Shown here in pieces: positions 19,501-28,100 of a stretch of 55,742 bases of DNA. Under the pieces are notes generated by a model. The model searched no databases. It saw only the letters and a program-made list of their open reading frames with translations, and was not told the origin of the DNA. Positions within the stretch are counted from its first letter, which is position 1. The number at the start of each line of letters is the position of its first letter. Position numbers and translations under genes: made by a program. The stretch comes from a virus, in IMG/VR virus record IMGVR_UViG_3300033143_000932, positions 1 through 55,742 of that record; one strand, written 5' to 3'.

Positions 19501-19563
19501 TTTACCTTCAACATCTAAACTATTGTCAGCACTATTATTTAAAATATCGTTATAATCTGGCAT
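13522..19563 (-). CDS. Giant virion protein, N-terminal portion of the split RNA polymerase polypeptide
   Basis: A 2013-residue protein. Its N-terminal region (about 100-230) has hydrophobic glycine-rich segments such as 'GGTISGIGSILEVPSMLYNAA' and 'VSVASTVSLMIPAAGTVRAAGM', which could contact membrane during DNA injection. A long charged coiled coil lies near 690-770. The C-terminal 300 residues, including 'YPTMSDKTTMVGL', resemble the segment preceding the polymerase barrels in crAss-like phages. The frame ends 'SLHRKFTNI' just past a 13-bp tandem duplication. Without one repeat copy, the frame runs after residue 2006 straight into residue 10 of the 2873-residue downstream frame. It is likely packaged with the other cargo proteins. 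Ancestral unity with the downstream gene is well supported; its separate function now is not known. Confidence 0.75.
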   Translation of the reverse strand: MPDYNDILNNSADNSLDVEGKESDVTTEGINGAELTTELTDASPKIQEKTVYDGILEGESNKPSTLLKGFKTGVDLRDYEDYVTFRGSMPINKINEARAENQSHWEQVYNFGVQAVSEIVGGTISGIGSILEVPSMLYNAATGQDDDFDNFVIGWGEGIKDWSKENVPIYAENPQGSWQMGDLAWWMNHGVSVASTVSLMIPAAGTVRAAGMLGRTLKMADKVGDATKYWGKMGTSAMVMRNAENMTESLNVTTQARQNALKMFEDDAVFEEIKNGEVGAEMRTNGRVVTKESLADFIAAKAGWRAYKINSSNIVFDLLQTAPLFKGFKAGTRTNKFMEKPIAQVLGKDFTKADRVRRFMNPVLSPIARQGTEGIEEGINFIGGAEGEYYGKVLSGSKDPNTFGERLSGYLQDGHFYESAAWGVAGGIAFDAGTGALNRIQGHKDNTVSNKITEIEQRKQILNSFSNKIKEIETNENISPEDRQDLIGQLKSELASDLAMRASAVGNVDILLDHVKSNEFKTQLIEGGVAVEGDVDKAVTHTINDILQTEKLYNKYYNKFFVGNESNEVKNHLITESIKTNFLINKNSERANNTLSKLTTEKTNDVNYQSKQEKGISEAVELVALRRAREVFAQSDYKDRVENVDKRIKETEKKYKDLVSFNLSKPENFLKSINPDIIELQTDLEVYKEATESHRSYLNKLESKEYKKELQSARNSQIKKEEAKLEKEKKEQEVTSKREETKANVRKAKEEVEVEKELEQIKEEEGIDVEEATREELVTELPNPNIDYREEMQKHSNDSMFMSAIANNDINQLKPYVNLYRNGLPGMQEPDEAKAQIIENKIAELQAKQQGTVLKVKKTDRDNAIDVRDNIENKNPEPEVYTESDQKEIGNETESINETLGETPQHITDIEGDNIIYDTKRVLDGFGNFAYLSRNYTDVVDSINDDVIVSKEDVDNLLNDNLFDKTLLDVNEYQVGTEISLEVDTELKYTDKDGNEVTYDSLLAEEKKTKSPNSLVPIVIKKDGKKVAYLHDMNWIKESNISGDIKTNKEKLQLIRDFIIQANKPVITTIKSKNYGQLIKSKDSEQQDVIQAFPSKDLQFTVGKEGKFHTNRNEVFEDKILNKDVKDGVVYAVLPVGKEGENTVHMSVPLRKKKVNNIYSQSIKQAVSLYLSEDKENQFVKDLYETYDVNILTEKGLRDYIENFIYSYNPSTDESLFDYLSGKPSDVHLLRVTGNSIDFGSGKGIGNISLSKNTPDNVIPSLLDKLEAHIQKMYMRVNIDNLNTGEFTIPLLTETTGITELSYDNYNDFIKSHTTTNLLSFDLDNGNYAYTIQPVIEIETSFAIEDKSNELSTTTEEGTKVETTETNLKTPDGKDFNLPEIDDVDFLPDVLEDEQVKEIENSILSNLLIEGMTANRQFSIVDAIAADISNTVIDKKSASQEEVFNRWETFFKNVQKAYKAKGSEKGVQEIDKILNNWKQFKGFTLAKLSKVSGVKIKQGEDLTGLEDISSLYEKTNFDDGATLQVDSKDTISSKLKRFFAFVPRLNSDLSIKTNYIGLQEIVPFDEVYNDVSAVLGNSRADYDLMIKKLEDSIEAKPYYKSVVDKLNNASQQVKNEFVVAMAKHYVPMKHLLWTKDKKGFRLIPNNSDSTSISKSIISNWYNNLKNSDVVSLNEEKELVLTDKVSKAISILKEKNPSIKNLDKALNLLGINLHDSTLADLESKGLRHNGKRLKYPVLFSSTSGVFNILAKDLENALKHNLEDVKPLSSSAIQALALLDAKYNKTQFSNSFKDGEGKTTWSYSNNKYLINRVRDLKTNDTLLEGLTQLSFNRHSTWLSQMYKDGKIQNNNFTRNFNYFYMDTLTELGSNQKGKKLKDMSNAEHEITKVGLFQNQGTKIGKEDRVINMMYPTMSDKTTMVGLTVLAHNTKFDLNDNVSVKTIDSIFDSLVLPEVNRILAFQEKIKSTGIKGYDKGANLFFFVPELNDRTELFTGKELNPDVLTNAESLHRKFTNI
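13531..13556. repeat. Perfect 13-bp tandem duplication inside the polymerase gene
   Basis: The 13-mer TGTAAACTTTCTG (plus strand) occurs twice back to back, at 13531-13543 and 13544-13556. Its length is not a multiple of three, so it shifts the minus-strand reading frame. Deleting one copy gives one uninterrupted frame of 4870 residues between 19563 and 4938. The repeat lies wholly within the 38-base overlap of the two giant frames. Confidence 0.95.
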
Positions 19564-19572
19564 ATTACTTTT

Positions 19573-22467
19573 TTAAGTATTGAATAAATTATTTAAAGAC
19601 TTCCCTCCTTCGTGTTGATACATTTTCTTTATAACTTCTTTCTTTTCGTCATAATTCATATTATCCCAATTATCAATATCTAGGTCACCTGTATAACTCC
19701 ATCTAGGTTTATTATCTTTAGTATAAAATCCTATATTATCTATAACTTTTATAGTCTTTTCAATAGGGTCACCAATTAATGTTGCAGTATTATATGTTCT
19801 ATTTCCACTACCAGAAAATTCATCACCTACAGTATAATCTCTTCCTTCTACTAATCCACCTTGACTAGCAATAGAAGTTGTAAATGCGGCTGGATTATTA
19901 TGTCTATCTGTTCTACTACCTCCTTTATTAGATGAAGTAGAAGTAGAAGGATATTGCATACCTTTCATTTGTTCTAAAGCTCTTTCTACAGATTGTAAAT
20001 CAGGCATTTGTTCTTTATTTCCAACAAGCTTTCTTTGATTAGTTGACATTTCAGTTTCATAAACTTTAACTCTAAACTTAGTAAAACCATTTTCAACATA
20101 CCTTTCAACTTCAGCTTCTGTATTACCATTAATACCGTAAGTTGCTTTTGTGTTTTTACCTTCTACAGCATTTGTGATTCTAAATATATTACCTTGTTGT
20201 TCAATTTCAGTACTCATTATAGCGTCAGCTAATTCAACACCATTACCAAATCTAGAAGGATTATTTCCTTTTTTATTATGCCCACTATAATTGTTTCTTA
20301 GTGAATGTTGTATTAAGTTATTTACACTAGTATTCTCTGTACCTGATATAGGTTTCATTAAAAATTCCTTAAACATTCCTGTAGGTTTGTTATCTTCATC
20401 CATTAGTTTTTCTTTAGCAACTAACATATAACCTTGACCTTCAATATAATCTGTCATACCAGTTATAGTTACATTTGCACTAATTGGTGTCAATGAATTA
20501 TTTTTTACTGCTTGATTAATAAGTCTACCATCTTCTGTATAGATATCATAATCTAATGCATGACCTTGAAATTGGTTAGTTAATGCTCTCGATATAAAAG
20601 AAACTCCTTTATTAGCTCCTTCGGGAGTATCTAAAGCAGGTACACTAAAATCATAATAAGCTGCTGTTCTAGGTTCATGTCGAGCTTGTGTTAAGTATTC
20701 TACAAAATCATCATTACTACCTTTTGCAGTTATAGTTTTTAAACTTTTTAGTTCTTTATGTAATTTTTTTAATTCAACAAGTTCAGGGTCAGGTGTACTA
20801 GTTTCATCTTCTCCAAAAACTATAGCACCTTTACTTCCTTGTCCTTTTGTAGCTTCTTTGAATTTCTCTAATTCAGTTGGACTTAAACCTGATGCATATT
20901 CTAATTGTTCATCTGTTGGTTTAATACTTGAAAAGTTTAAGAATGTTTCATCTAAGTATTCTAAGTTCGGACCAACTAAGTGTTTATATTTTTGAGCTAG
21001 TTCGCCATATCTATCCATTCTATTAGATGTTTGATTATTCAATTCATCTAATTCATCTTTAGATATTTTATTATTCGCATATAACCAATCCCAATATTGT
21101 TCATTTACAACACTATTATAATCTCTATTTTGTGCTTCTCTTAAATGAATATTTCTACTAGTTGAACTAATATCTTTTTCAATATCTGCTTTTTCAACTG
21201 CGCTTAAATTTTCATCTTCTAATTCTTTATATAATCTTGCTAATGTTTGAGTATCATTCTCAATAATTTTATCATTTTGTTCAATAGTTCTTTCGATTCC
21301 AGTTGTTCCTTCATCATCAAGACGTATTTGAATTCTCATTGGATTTAATACTGATGCACTATGTCCCATAGTAACTATAGCAGCAGTTTGTAAGGAACCT
21401 TCAGCAGCAGCTAGTGCTTCTTTATGTGTAAACTCTGTTTTAAGTTTTAATTGCCAATCTGAAAGAGAAGATAATGTTCTTTTTGTATAAGATAATCCAA
21501 CAGCAGACGGGTTAACATATTGGTCAACCTTTTGATTTTTAGCTATATTATTATATATATTTTCTGCTTCTCCTTTAGCTTGTAACTCTTGTAAAGTATA
21601 ACTTTCACCGTATACTCTATCAATATATTCTCTTAAATCTTTTTCATTTAATTGCTTTTCAACATCTTTAAAATCTATTTCTCTATTTGTACCATCTTCT
21701 AATTTAGTAGCAGTGTGTTTATCCATAGATATTTCATAGTTCATTTGTGCTTGATAATTTTGATTAGACATTACTAATCCTCTTAATGCACCTTCTATTT
21801 TACTAGGTTTAACTTCTTCTTCTGAACCTTCATAGATGTAACCATTTTCTTTCCATACTACTCTTTCTGATTGCCCTGTTTTATCATTATATACACTTAA
21901 TGGCATTTCATCTGCTTTAACTTTTTGTCCAAGTGTCCACATCTCATTTGCTATATCGGTATATTTAGGTGGTATTATAGCTCCATATCCACCTTCAAAA
22001 TGTCCTGTCTCTTCATTAAGTGTTACACCTCCATAATTCTCTTTCCCCTTTATAAGTGCGAAGTTAGCGTAATCTTGTGGATAATCACCATTAGCAACAC
22101 CATCATTAAGTTGAGCAATATGTGAATCCATAGCTTTCTTATTAGATATAGCTTTATTTAAAGCTTCATCTGTAGCGAAATCTTTACCAAGACCTCTAAC
22201 TATTTGTCCAGCATTTTCCCAATTACCTTCTTCTCTAACAGCTTCAAGTTCACTATTAAAGTTATCTATAGCTTCTCTTTTAATCCAATCATCTTTTTCA
22301 TCTAATTTAGTATTCTTCAAAAGAATTTCTAACTTATCTGAATTAGATTGATTAACTCTAAACTTCTCATCTAAAGTACTATTTAAAGCTTTTATCTCTT
22401 CTACAGGTTGACCAACATACGTTTGTACATTTCTTGAATATGATAAGTCTGGTGTTAAATTAGGCAT
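19573..22467 (-). CDS. Putative virion cargo/internal protein, 964 aa
   Basis: A large, helical, charged protein with no recognisable catalytic motif. Coiled-coil-like segments occur around residues 380-460, for example 'LARLYKELEDENLSAVEKADIEKD'. A serine/threonine-rich linker is near 855. It lies between the 878-aa cargo-type protein and the giant polymerase pair, the position where crAss-like phages encode proteins stored in the head or tail and ejected with the DNA. That context is the main basis for the call. The start codon is preceded by an 88-base spacer containing a terminator-like hairpin. Confidence 0.55.
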   Translation of the reverse strand: MPNLTPDLSYSRNVQTYVGQPVEEIKALNSTLDEKFRVNQSNSDKLEILLKNTKLDEKDDWIKREAIDNFNSELEAVREEGNWENAGQIVRGLGKDFATDEALNKAISNKKAMDSHIAQLNDGVANGDYPQDYANFALIKGKENYGGVTLNEETGHFEGGYGAIIPPKYTDIANEMWTLGQKVKADEMPLSVYNDKTGQSERVVWKENGYIYEGSEEEVKPSKIEGALRGLVMSNQNYQAQMNYEISMDKHTATKLEDGTNREIDFKDVEKQLNEKDLREYIDRVYGESYTLQELQAKGEAENIYNNIAKNQKVDQYVNPSAVGLSYTKRTLSSLSDWQLKLKTEFTHKEALAAAEGSLQTAAIVTMGHSASVLNPMRIQIRLDDEGTTGIERTIEQNDKIIENDTQTLARLYKELEDENLSAVEKADIEKDISSTSRNIHLREAQNRDYNSVVNEQYWDWLYANNKISKDELDELNNQTSNRMDRYGELAQKYKHLVGPNLEYLDETFLNFSSIKPTDEQLEYASGLSPTELEKFKEATKGQGSKGAIVFGEDETSTPDPELVELKKLHKELKSLKTITAKGSNDDFVEYLTQARHEPRTAAYYDFSVPALDTPEGANKGVSFISRALTNQFQGHALDYDIYTEDGRLINQAVKNNSLTPISANVTITGMTDYIEGQGYMLVAKEKLMDEDNKPTGMFKEFLMKPISGTENTSVNNLIQHSLRNNYSGHNKKGNNPSRFGNGVELADAIMSTEIEQQGNIFRITNAVEGKNTKATYGINGNTEAEVERYVENGFTKFRVKVYETEMSTNQRKLVGNKEQMPDLQSVERALEQMKGMQYPSTSTSSNKGGSRTDRHNNPAAFTTSIASQGGLVEGRDYTVGDEFSGSGNRTYNTATLIGDPIEKTIKVIDNIGFYTKDNKPRWSYTGDLDIDNWDNMNYDEKKEVIKKMYQHEGGKSLNNLFNT

Positions 22468-22488
22468 AATATAAGTTTTTATAACAAC

Positions 22489-22515
22489 AAAAATCCTACT
22501 TAGTTAAAAGTAGAA
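22489..22515 (-). terminator. Candidate intrinsic terminator or attenuator between cargo genes
   Basis: On the minus strand TTCTACTT pairs with AAGTAGGA (8 bp, one G-U pair) around a six-base loop, followed by TTTTT. The stem is AT-rich, so termination may be partial. It would lower transcription of the genes beyond it, including the polymerase. Confidence 0.5.
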
Positions 22516-22555
22516 CTTTTGATAATTGTTTAATATGTATTATATAATTTCAAAA

Positions 22556-25192
22556 TTAAGATATATAAGTACCTTCGAAATCATTTACACCTTCTGGATT
22601 AGCCCATTTGACTTTATCTTTATCCTTAGGTATATCTTTAGTTTCTACTTTACTACTTATTTTATTATTAGGGAATAATATATTCCATTGTTCTATATAA
22701 TCTTTTCGACCACTTGAAATAATTGTTTCTTTCATTTGGTTTTGATTATTTTTATTTAATCTTAAACTATTAACATACTTTTTATCATTTAGTAATTGTC
22801 CACTTACTCCTGTATCAGGATATTTAGCAGCATCTAAAGTAATACGTCTATTATCTAATGCTCTTTGATTCATGTCTCTAATTCCTAATTGTACATCTTC
22901 AACAGCATTAGCAACATTTGCAGATTCTTTTCCTAAAATTTCATTTGTTCTAAGATACTTATTCATTCTAAAAGCTTCTCTTTTAGCAATGTTCTGAGCA
23001 TCTACTCCTTGTTTATTAATTTGTGATTGATTAAATAATCTACTTTCTATATTTTCTTTATTACCTCTAAGTACGTTTTTCTCTCTCATACCTTTAAGGT
23101 TTGCCATAAGTTGATTAGCTCTAGTAACTTGTGGTTGAATAGATGAACGTGAAACTCCTGTATTATATGCTTTAATACTCGAATCAACTTCTTGTAATTG
23201 AGGATTAATATTATATTCAGTATCAAATTCTCTAGCCTTTTGAAATTCAGGTAAAGGAATCTCTGGTATTTTATCTATCTGTTTTTTATTATATAAGTTA
23301 TCTAGTAATGGTATAGCTAATTGTCCTACTTGTCCTGCAACATTTAAAGCAGTACCAGCAACATTACCCCAATTAACTTTTCCTCCTTCAGCTAATTCAC
23401 CACCATAAGCATTAGTTGGAACTTGTTCTCCTTTTTGTGCTTCTTGTTGTGCAAATAAATCTTCTAAATCTTTCTCTAATCTTTCTACCATTCTTTCAGC
23501 AGTAGCACGTTCAAACTTATTTGAAGAATTTAATTTTTCTTCATATTTAGCTTTCTTCTTACCTATCTTTTCAGCTTCATCTGCGTATCCAAGTCTTTCA
23601 CTATAAACATCATTACCATCTTTAATAACTTCTTCACCTTCAACCTCAGCAACCTGTTTGCCGTTTTGATTAGCAAGTATAACTCCTCCTTCTTCATGTG
23701 TATCACCTTCTATTTTTTCAACATTACTAGCTAATGTCTTAGATTGACCTCCTTTAACTACATCTAAATTTTTATCTCTAAGTTTTCCACCATAAGCAAG
23801 ATTACCTTGTAACGCTTCTAATTCTGCTGTTTCATCAGTAGTTAAAAAACTAGAATAATCTTTAATAAAATCAGCTTTTCTTTGATTATATTTATTAAGA
23901 TTTTGTCCGTATAATTCTTTTTTACGTAATTCGTCTTGATATCTATTCTCATTTACTTCGTGTTCCTTACCTGATTTATCAGCATAGTAATAATACTTTT
24001 CATCTTGTGTTCCGATTACTTTAGGTTTCTTTCCACCTCTCCATACAGTCTTACCTGATTTAAGATTTCTTTTACTTGTATCGTAATCTTTATATTTAGG
24101 AACTTGTCGTGTACCTTCTACAACATCTTTATGATATTTCTTAGGAGCAGTATTATTAAATCCAAATTCTGGTATCGCTACTTCTCTACCACTTTCATCA
24201 GTATACTTTTGATATCCTCTTACAGGAGCATTTTCATTTTGTACAAAATCAGCCATTCCGCTAAGAGTAGGGATATCTTTAAATGCTTCTTCTGAAGTAT
24301 GACGTACAATACCTGTTTTCATTTCTTCTTCATTCTTTGCGAATGTAGGATTAGTAGTATATTTACCACCTGGTGTTAACTTACCTTTATAACCAAATGT
24401 TGCAAGTCCTTCAGGGTTATATTTATCACTTGCATAGTATGCTTGTTGTGCTTTATTTCCTTCGCCAAATCTTGCATTGATTTTTTCTATACGTAAATCA
24501 TCAAGTTGTTCTTGTGTCATTGTTTGTGCTGGTGGGTCACCTTCAACACTATCATTTATTCCACCACCATCAGGAAACATTCTACCACCCTTAGCACCGA
24601 AGTAACTTACATTACCTGTACCTTCAGAATTATGTACTTCTTCAAGTTTCTCGTAAGCATCTTTTTGCATTTCAGCCTTACGTTCTTTAAGCTCTAATTC
24701 TCTTTTAGCTTTTTTACCTGCTATTTTACTTTTCTCTTTAGCTAGTTGAGCTTCTTCAAAATCTTTATCGAACTTACCAGTTATACCTCCCATAGCACCA
24801 CCTGCAACAGCTCCTATTGCAGTACCTATAGGACCGAATGTAGAACCTAATGCCATACCTTGTTGTGCACCAGATAATGCAGCTCCACCTACATTTGTTG
24901 TAGCAGTATTATCAAGTCCTTCTCCGTACTCATCTAATTCAGTATTATAATCTTCTAATTCTTCTTCTCCAAAAGTATCTACTTCTTTCATATAATCTGC
25001 ATACGATTGTTCTGCATCACTATATGTATTATCAGCTTCTTCAATGTTACCACCTTCTGCTAGTTTTTTAAGTTCAGTAGTATAACTTTGTTTAGTAGCA
25101 TCGTCCATAGTTATAAAACCACTTCCTTGCTTATAGTATTTACCTTTATTTAAACAACTCTTTAGATATTTTGCTCTATTACTTTTGCTCAT
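22556..25192 (-). CDS. crAss-like virion cargo protein with glycine-zipper segment, 878 aa
   Basis: Residues about 102-138 form a glycine/alanine-rich hydrophobic stretch ('GSTFGPIGTAIGAVAGGAM') of the kind seen in membrane-inserting ejection proteins, followed by a charged coiled coil (about 140-185). Near 490-510 is 'VEKIEGDTHEEGGVILANQNG' with 'VEGEEVI' after it. This G-x-THEEGG ... VEGxEV pattern recurs in large structural proteins of crAss-like phages. It directly follows the tail stabilisation gene and precedes the giant polymerase genes. The likely role is a cargo protein that helps the genome or polymerase cross the host envelope. Exact function is inferred from composition and context. 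Confidence 0.65.
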   Translation of the reverse strand: MSKSNRAKYLKSCLNKGKYYKQGSGFITMDDATKQSYTTELKKLAEGGNIEEADNTYSDAEQSYADYMKEVDTFGEEELEDYNTELDEYGEGLDNTATTNVGGAALSGAQQGMALGSTFGPIGTAIGAVAGGAMGGITGKFDKDFEEAQLAKEKSKIAGKKAKRELELKERKAEMQKDAYEKLEEVHNSEGTGNVSYFGAKGGRMFPDGGGINDSVEGDPPAQTMTQEQLDDLRIEKINARFGEGNKAQQAYYASDKYNPEGLATFGYKGKLTPGGKYTTNPTFAKNEEEMKTGIVRHTSEEAFKDIPTLSGMADFVQNENAPVRGYQKYTDESGREVAIPEFGFNNTAPKKYHKDVVEGTRQVPKYKDYDTSKRNLKSGKTVWRGGKKPKVIGTQDEKYYYYADKSGKEHEVNENRYQDELRKKELYGQNLNKYNQRKADFIKDYSSFLTTDETAELEALQGNLAYGGKLRDKNLDVVKGGQSKTLASNVEKIEGDTHEEGGVILANQNGKQVAEVEGEEVIKDGNDVYSERLGYADEAEKIGKKKAKYEEKLNSSNKFERATAERMVERLEKDLEDLFAQQEAQKGEQVPTNAYGGELAEGGKVNWGNVAGTALNVAGQVGQLAIPLLDNLYNKKQIDKIPEIPLPEFQKAREFDTEYNINPQLQEVDSSIKAYNTGVSRSSIQPQVTRANQLMANLKGMREKNVLRGNKENIESRLFNQSQINKQGVDAQNIAKREAFRMNKYLRTNEILGKESANVANAVEDVQLGIRDMNQRALDNRRITLDAAKYPDTGVSGQLLNDKKYVNSLRLNKNNQNQMKETIISSGRKDYIEQWNILFPNNKISSKVETKDIPKDKDKVKWANPEGVNDFEGTYIS

Positions 25193-25198
25193 AACTTT

Positions 25199-28100
25199 CT
25201 ATTTATCAAATACTCTATTTTTAAAACTAGCATCATTTAGATAAAAATCATTCTGACTACTATTATCGTGAATAAATCTGACAATTCCAAATTTTCCAAT
25301 GAATTTATTCTTGTTTATCCAAGATATTTGTTCACTTAAATTTGTTAATATCAGTTCATTATTACTATCTATAAAAGGTAATGTAGTATCTTTTACAATA
25401 TCTTTAAAAGTATTAAAGAACCATTGTTCATCATCACCACTTGCATTCTTTAAGAACCAAGATTCATTTTTATTTATTTCAATAACTCCACTACATTGAT
25501 AATCATTATATATTAAAATATGTGTGATAGTTTTATTCCTTAGTTTAGTGTTATCTGCCTGTATAATAGAACTATTCCAAAGTACAGCTTCCCATATTTT
25601 AGTTTCTCTAGTATTACCTAAAAATACTACATCAGCAAATGATTGATAAGTCGTTGCACCATAAAATATAGCTTTTTTACTTTCTATATTATGCTTATAT
25701 ATTTCACCTAAATTAGCAATTGAATAAACTTCATCTCTTGTATTAATTAAGTAATTAGTTATATAATCGTGGAACGAAACCCAACCACCTTTACCTTGAT
25801 TAATATTAGTTGAATAACTAACCGTATAGGATACATCATATTTACCACTACCAGCAGTTTTATTTATATTCTTAGATATTATTAATCTATTATACTTTTC
25901 ATCGTAACATGCTGAAATACCCATTTCTATAAATGGATTATCTATATCTTCAGTAGTTTCTAAACTATCTCTAAAGAAATTTCTTAAACCTTTAGCACTA
26001 ATTTCATCAATACCTTGTCCTGAATAAATAAATATTTTACCTTGATTTCTATCTACAGTAACATAACCTAGTTTACATGTAAACGCAGCAAACTTAGATT
26101 GACAACCGATATAACCATTATCTTCTGGTGCTATTTCATCAGGAGTTCTATCAAAAATATCTCCTTCACCTAAATAACTTGTTATATTATCTGCTTTTAA
26201 TACATCTTTTATTGTAGCAGAAAATAAAGCAAATTTATGTTGTATTAATAAAGTTCTATTTAAAGTTTCTAGTTCCCATATTTCGCCTTTATTTCTAGGC
26301 ATAGTATAGAAATTATTTGCTAAAAATGTTCTCCATCCTACTGTTAAGGATTCATTAAAATCTTTTATACTTCTAAATACAGTAAAAGGTAATTTGTCTG
26401 TAATAGCGTATTTAGGATTAAATACAGAAGGTGATTGTAAGTCATTTACCGAATTAAATAAAGGGTCAGGACTCACGTATCTAGGAGAAATATATGTAAA
26501 AATTTCTTGATGTACAACATATCTATCATAATCAGGTGGAACAGTTTGATTATCTGTATTTATATATATATCTTCACTTCTAATAAAAGTATCACCACCA
26601 AATATTACTTCACTATTTTCTAATTGTATTGCACCTTCAATATAATTTATTGTATTAGTACTAGCTAATGATTGCTCATAGTACGGACTAAATATATCAG
26701 TAACTACTTTATGTAATGAAATAATTGGGAAATTCCATGTATTCGCATATACTGGGGGATTAGAACCTATATTACCTGATACAGAACCACCTATTAAAGC
26801 ACCTATAGATTGTCCAGGGTCAGATATTTGAACATGTGGTTCTCTTTCTGGGTTACCTCCTGCACTACCTAATGGTTTATATACTACTGTATCTGGTATA
26901 GTATGTGCTTCTTGTAAAGAAGTAGAAGGTGCACTTATAGCAGATTGGTCTTGATATAAATCAACTTTATAAAAATCAGATTTAAAAGTAGGTTGAAATT
27001 CTAATAACTCTTTAGGATACCACCTTAAACTATCAGGGTCATCAATATCATTTGTAACTGCAAATGTTTTAACAGCTATACTTTGTCCCATTACAGTTTG
27101 ATTACTAGTATCTTTTTTAGCGTAATTTAAAGTATAACCTTTAACCTTTCCTATTAATTCAGCAGGAATTGCTACATCTTCTAATCTTAATCCAAATACA
27201 ATTTGATTAGCATCTAAATTAGTTATAATACCTTCTTGTGTAGCTCTAGTATATACTGAAATATTATTTGGCATTTTATGATGCCTAACATTTTGTCCTG
27301 ATAAATCACCTATTATTGCACCTGTTTCATCACATATTTTTGAATTATCATTATTACCATATGTTTCATTTAAATTTTTCCAAAATCCTAAAGTACCTGT
27401 TGTTTTATCTGCTGTTTCTTTTATATGAAAATTTGAAGTAAGATAATTATTTTCAATTAGTTCATCTTGTGTTGTAGTACGTGAACTAGGAATAATATTT
27501 ATTAATAATTTATCTTCTCCTAAATAATCATTTAAATCAAAAAATTCATACACTCCTACACTAGGTTCTGTAAATGTATTTGGGTCAGTATCTAAAGTAA
27601 CTTTAAATGTAATTATATTTGTATTTATATCACCTGATATTGTTTCATATTTTTTAACATTATATCTTGTACCATTTAAGTCAATGTAATACGTTTGATA
27701 TATATTAAAAGGTGATGCCATTACTATTGAATTAGCAGTTGCAGGAATACCTGAATCATAAGTTATAAATACTTCAACTTCATTACCTACAGTAATATTA
27801 TAATAAGGTACAGTACCTACTGTTCTAGTTACTATAATAAATACACCTGTATCAAGCCAACCAGCTAAATAAACCCAATATGTACCAGTATCACTATTTT
27901 TAGATTCGTCACCATTTTGAGGAGAAGGTAAAGCTAATATTTCAACAGTTGTTCTTTCTGGTTGAGGAATAGCTTCTCTACCTGGTATATGAAAAGCATC
28001 AGTTGTACTTCCATCATTAAATATCCAACTTATATATAAAGCATATACTTCATTAGGCATAAATGTTCTATAGTGAGCTTGACGAAATTCTTCTTTATAA

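Noticed and set aside
22551-22558. TAATTTTG (minus strand) as promoter for the 964-aa gene
   Set aside because: The -33 position reads TTTC rather than TTTG, and a terminator-like hairpin lies between this site and the gene.
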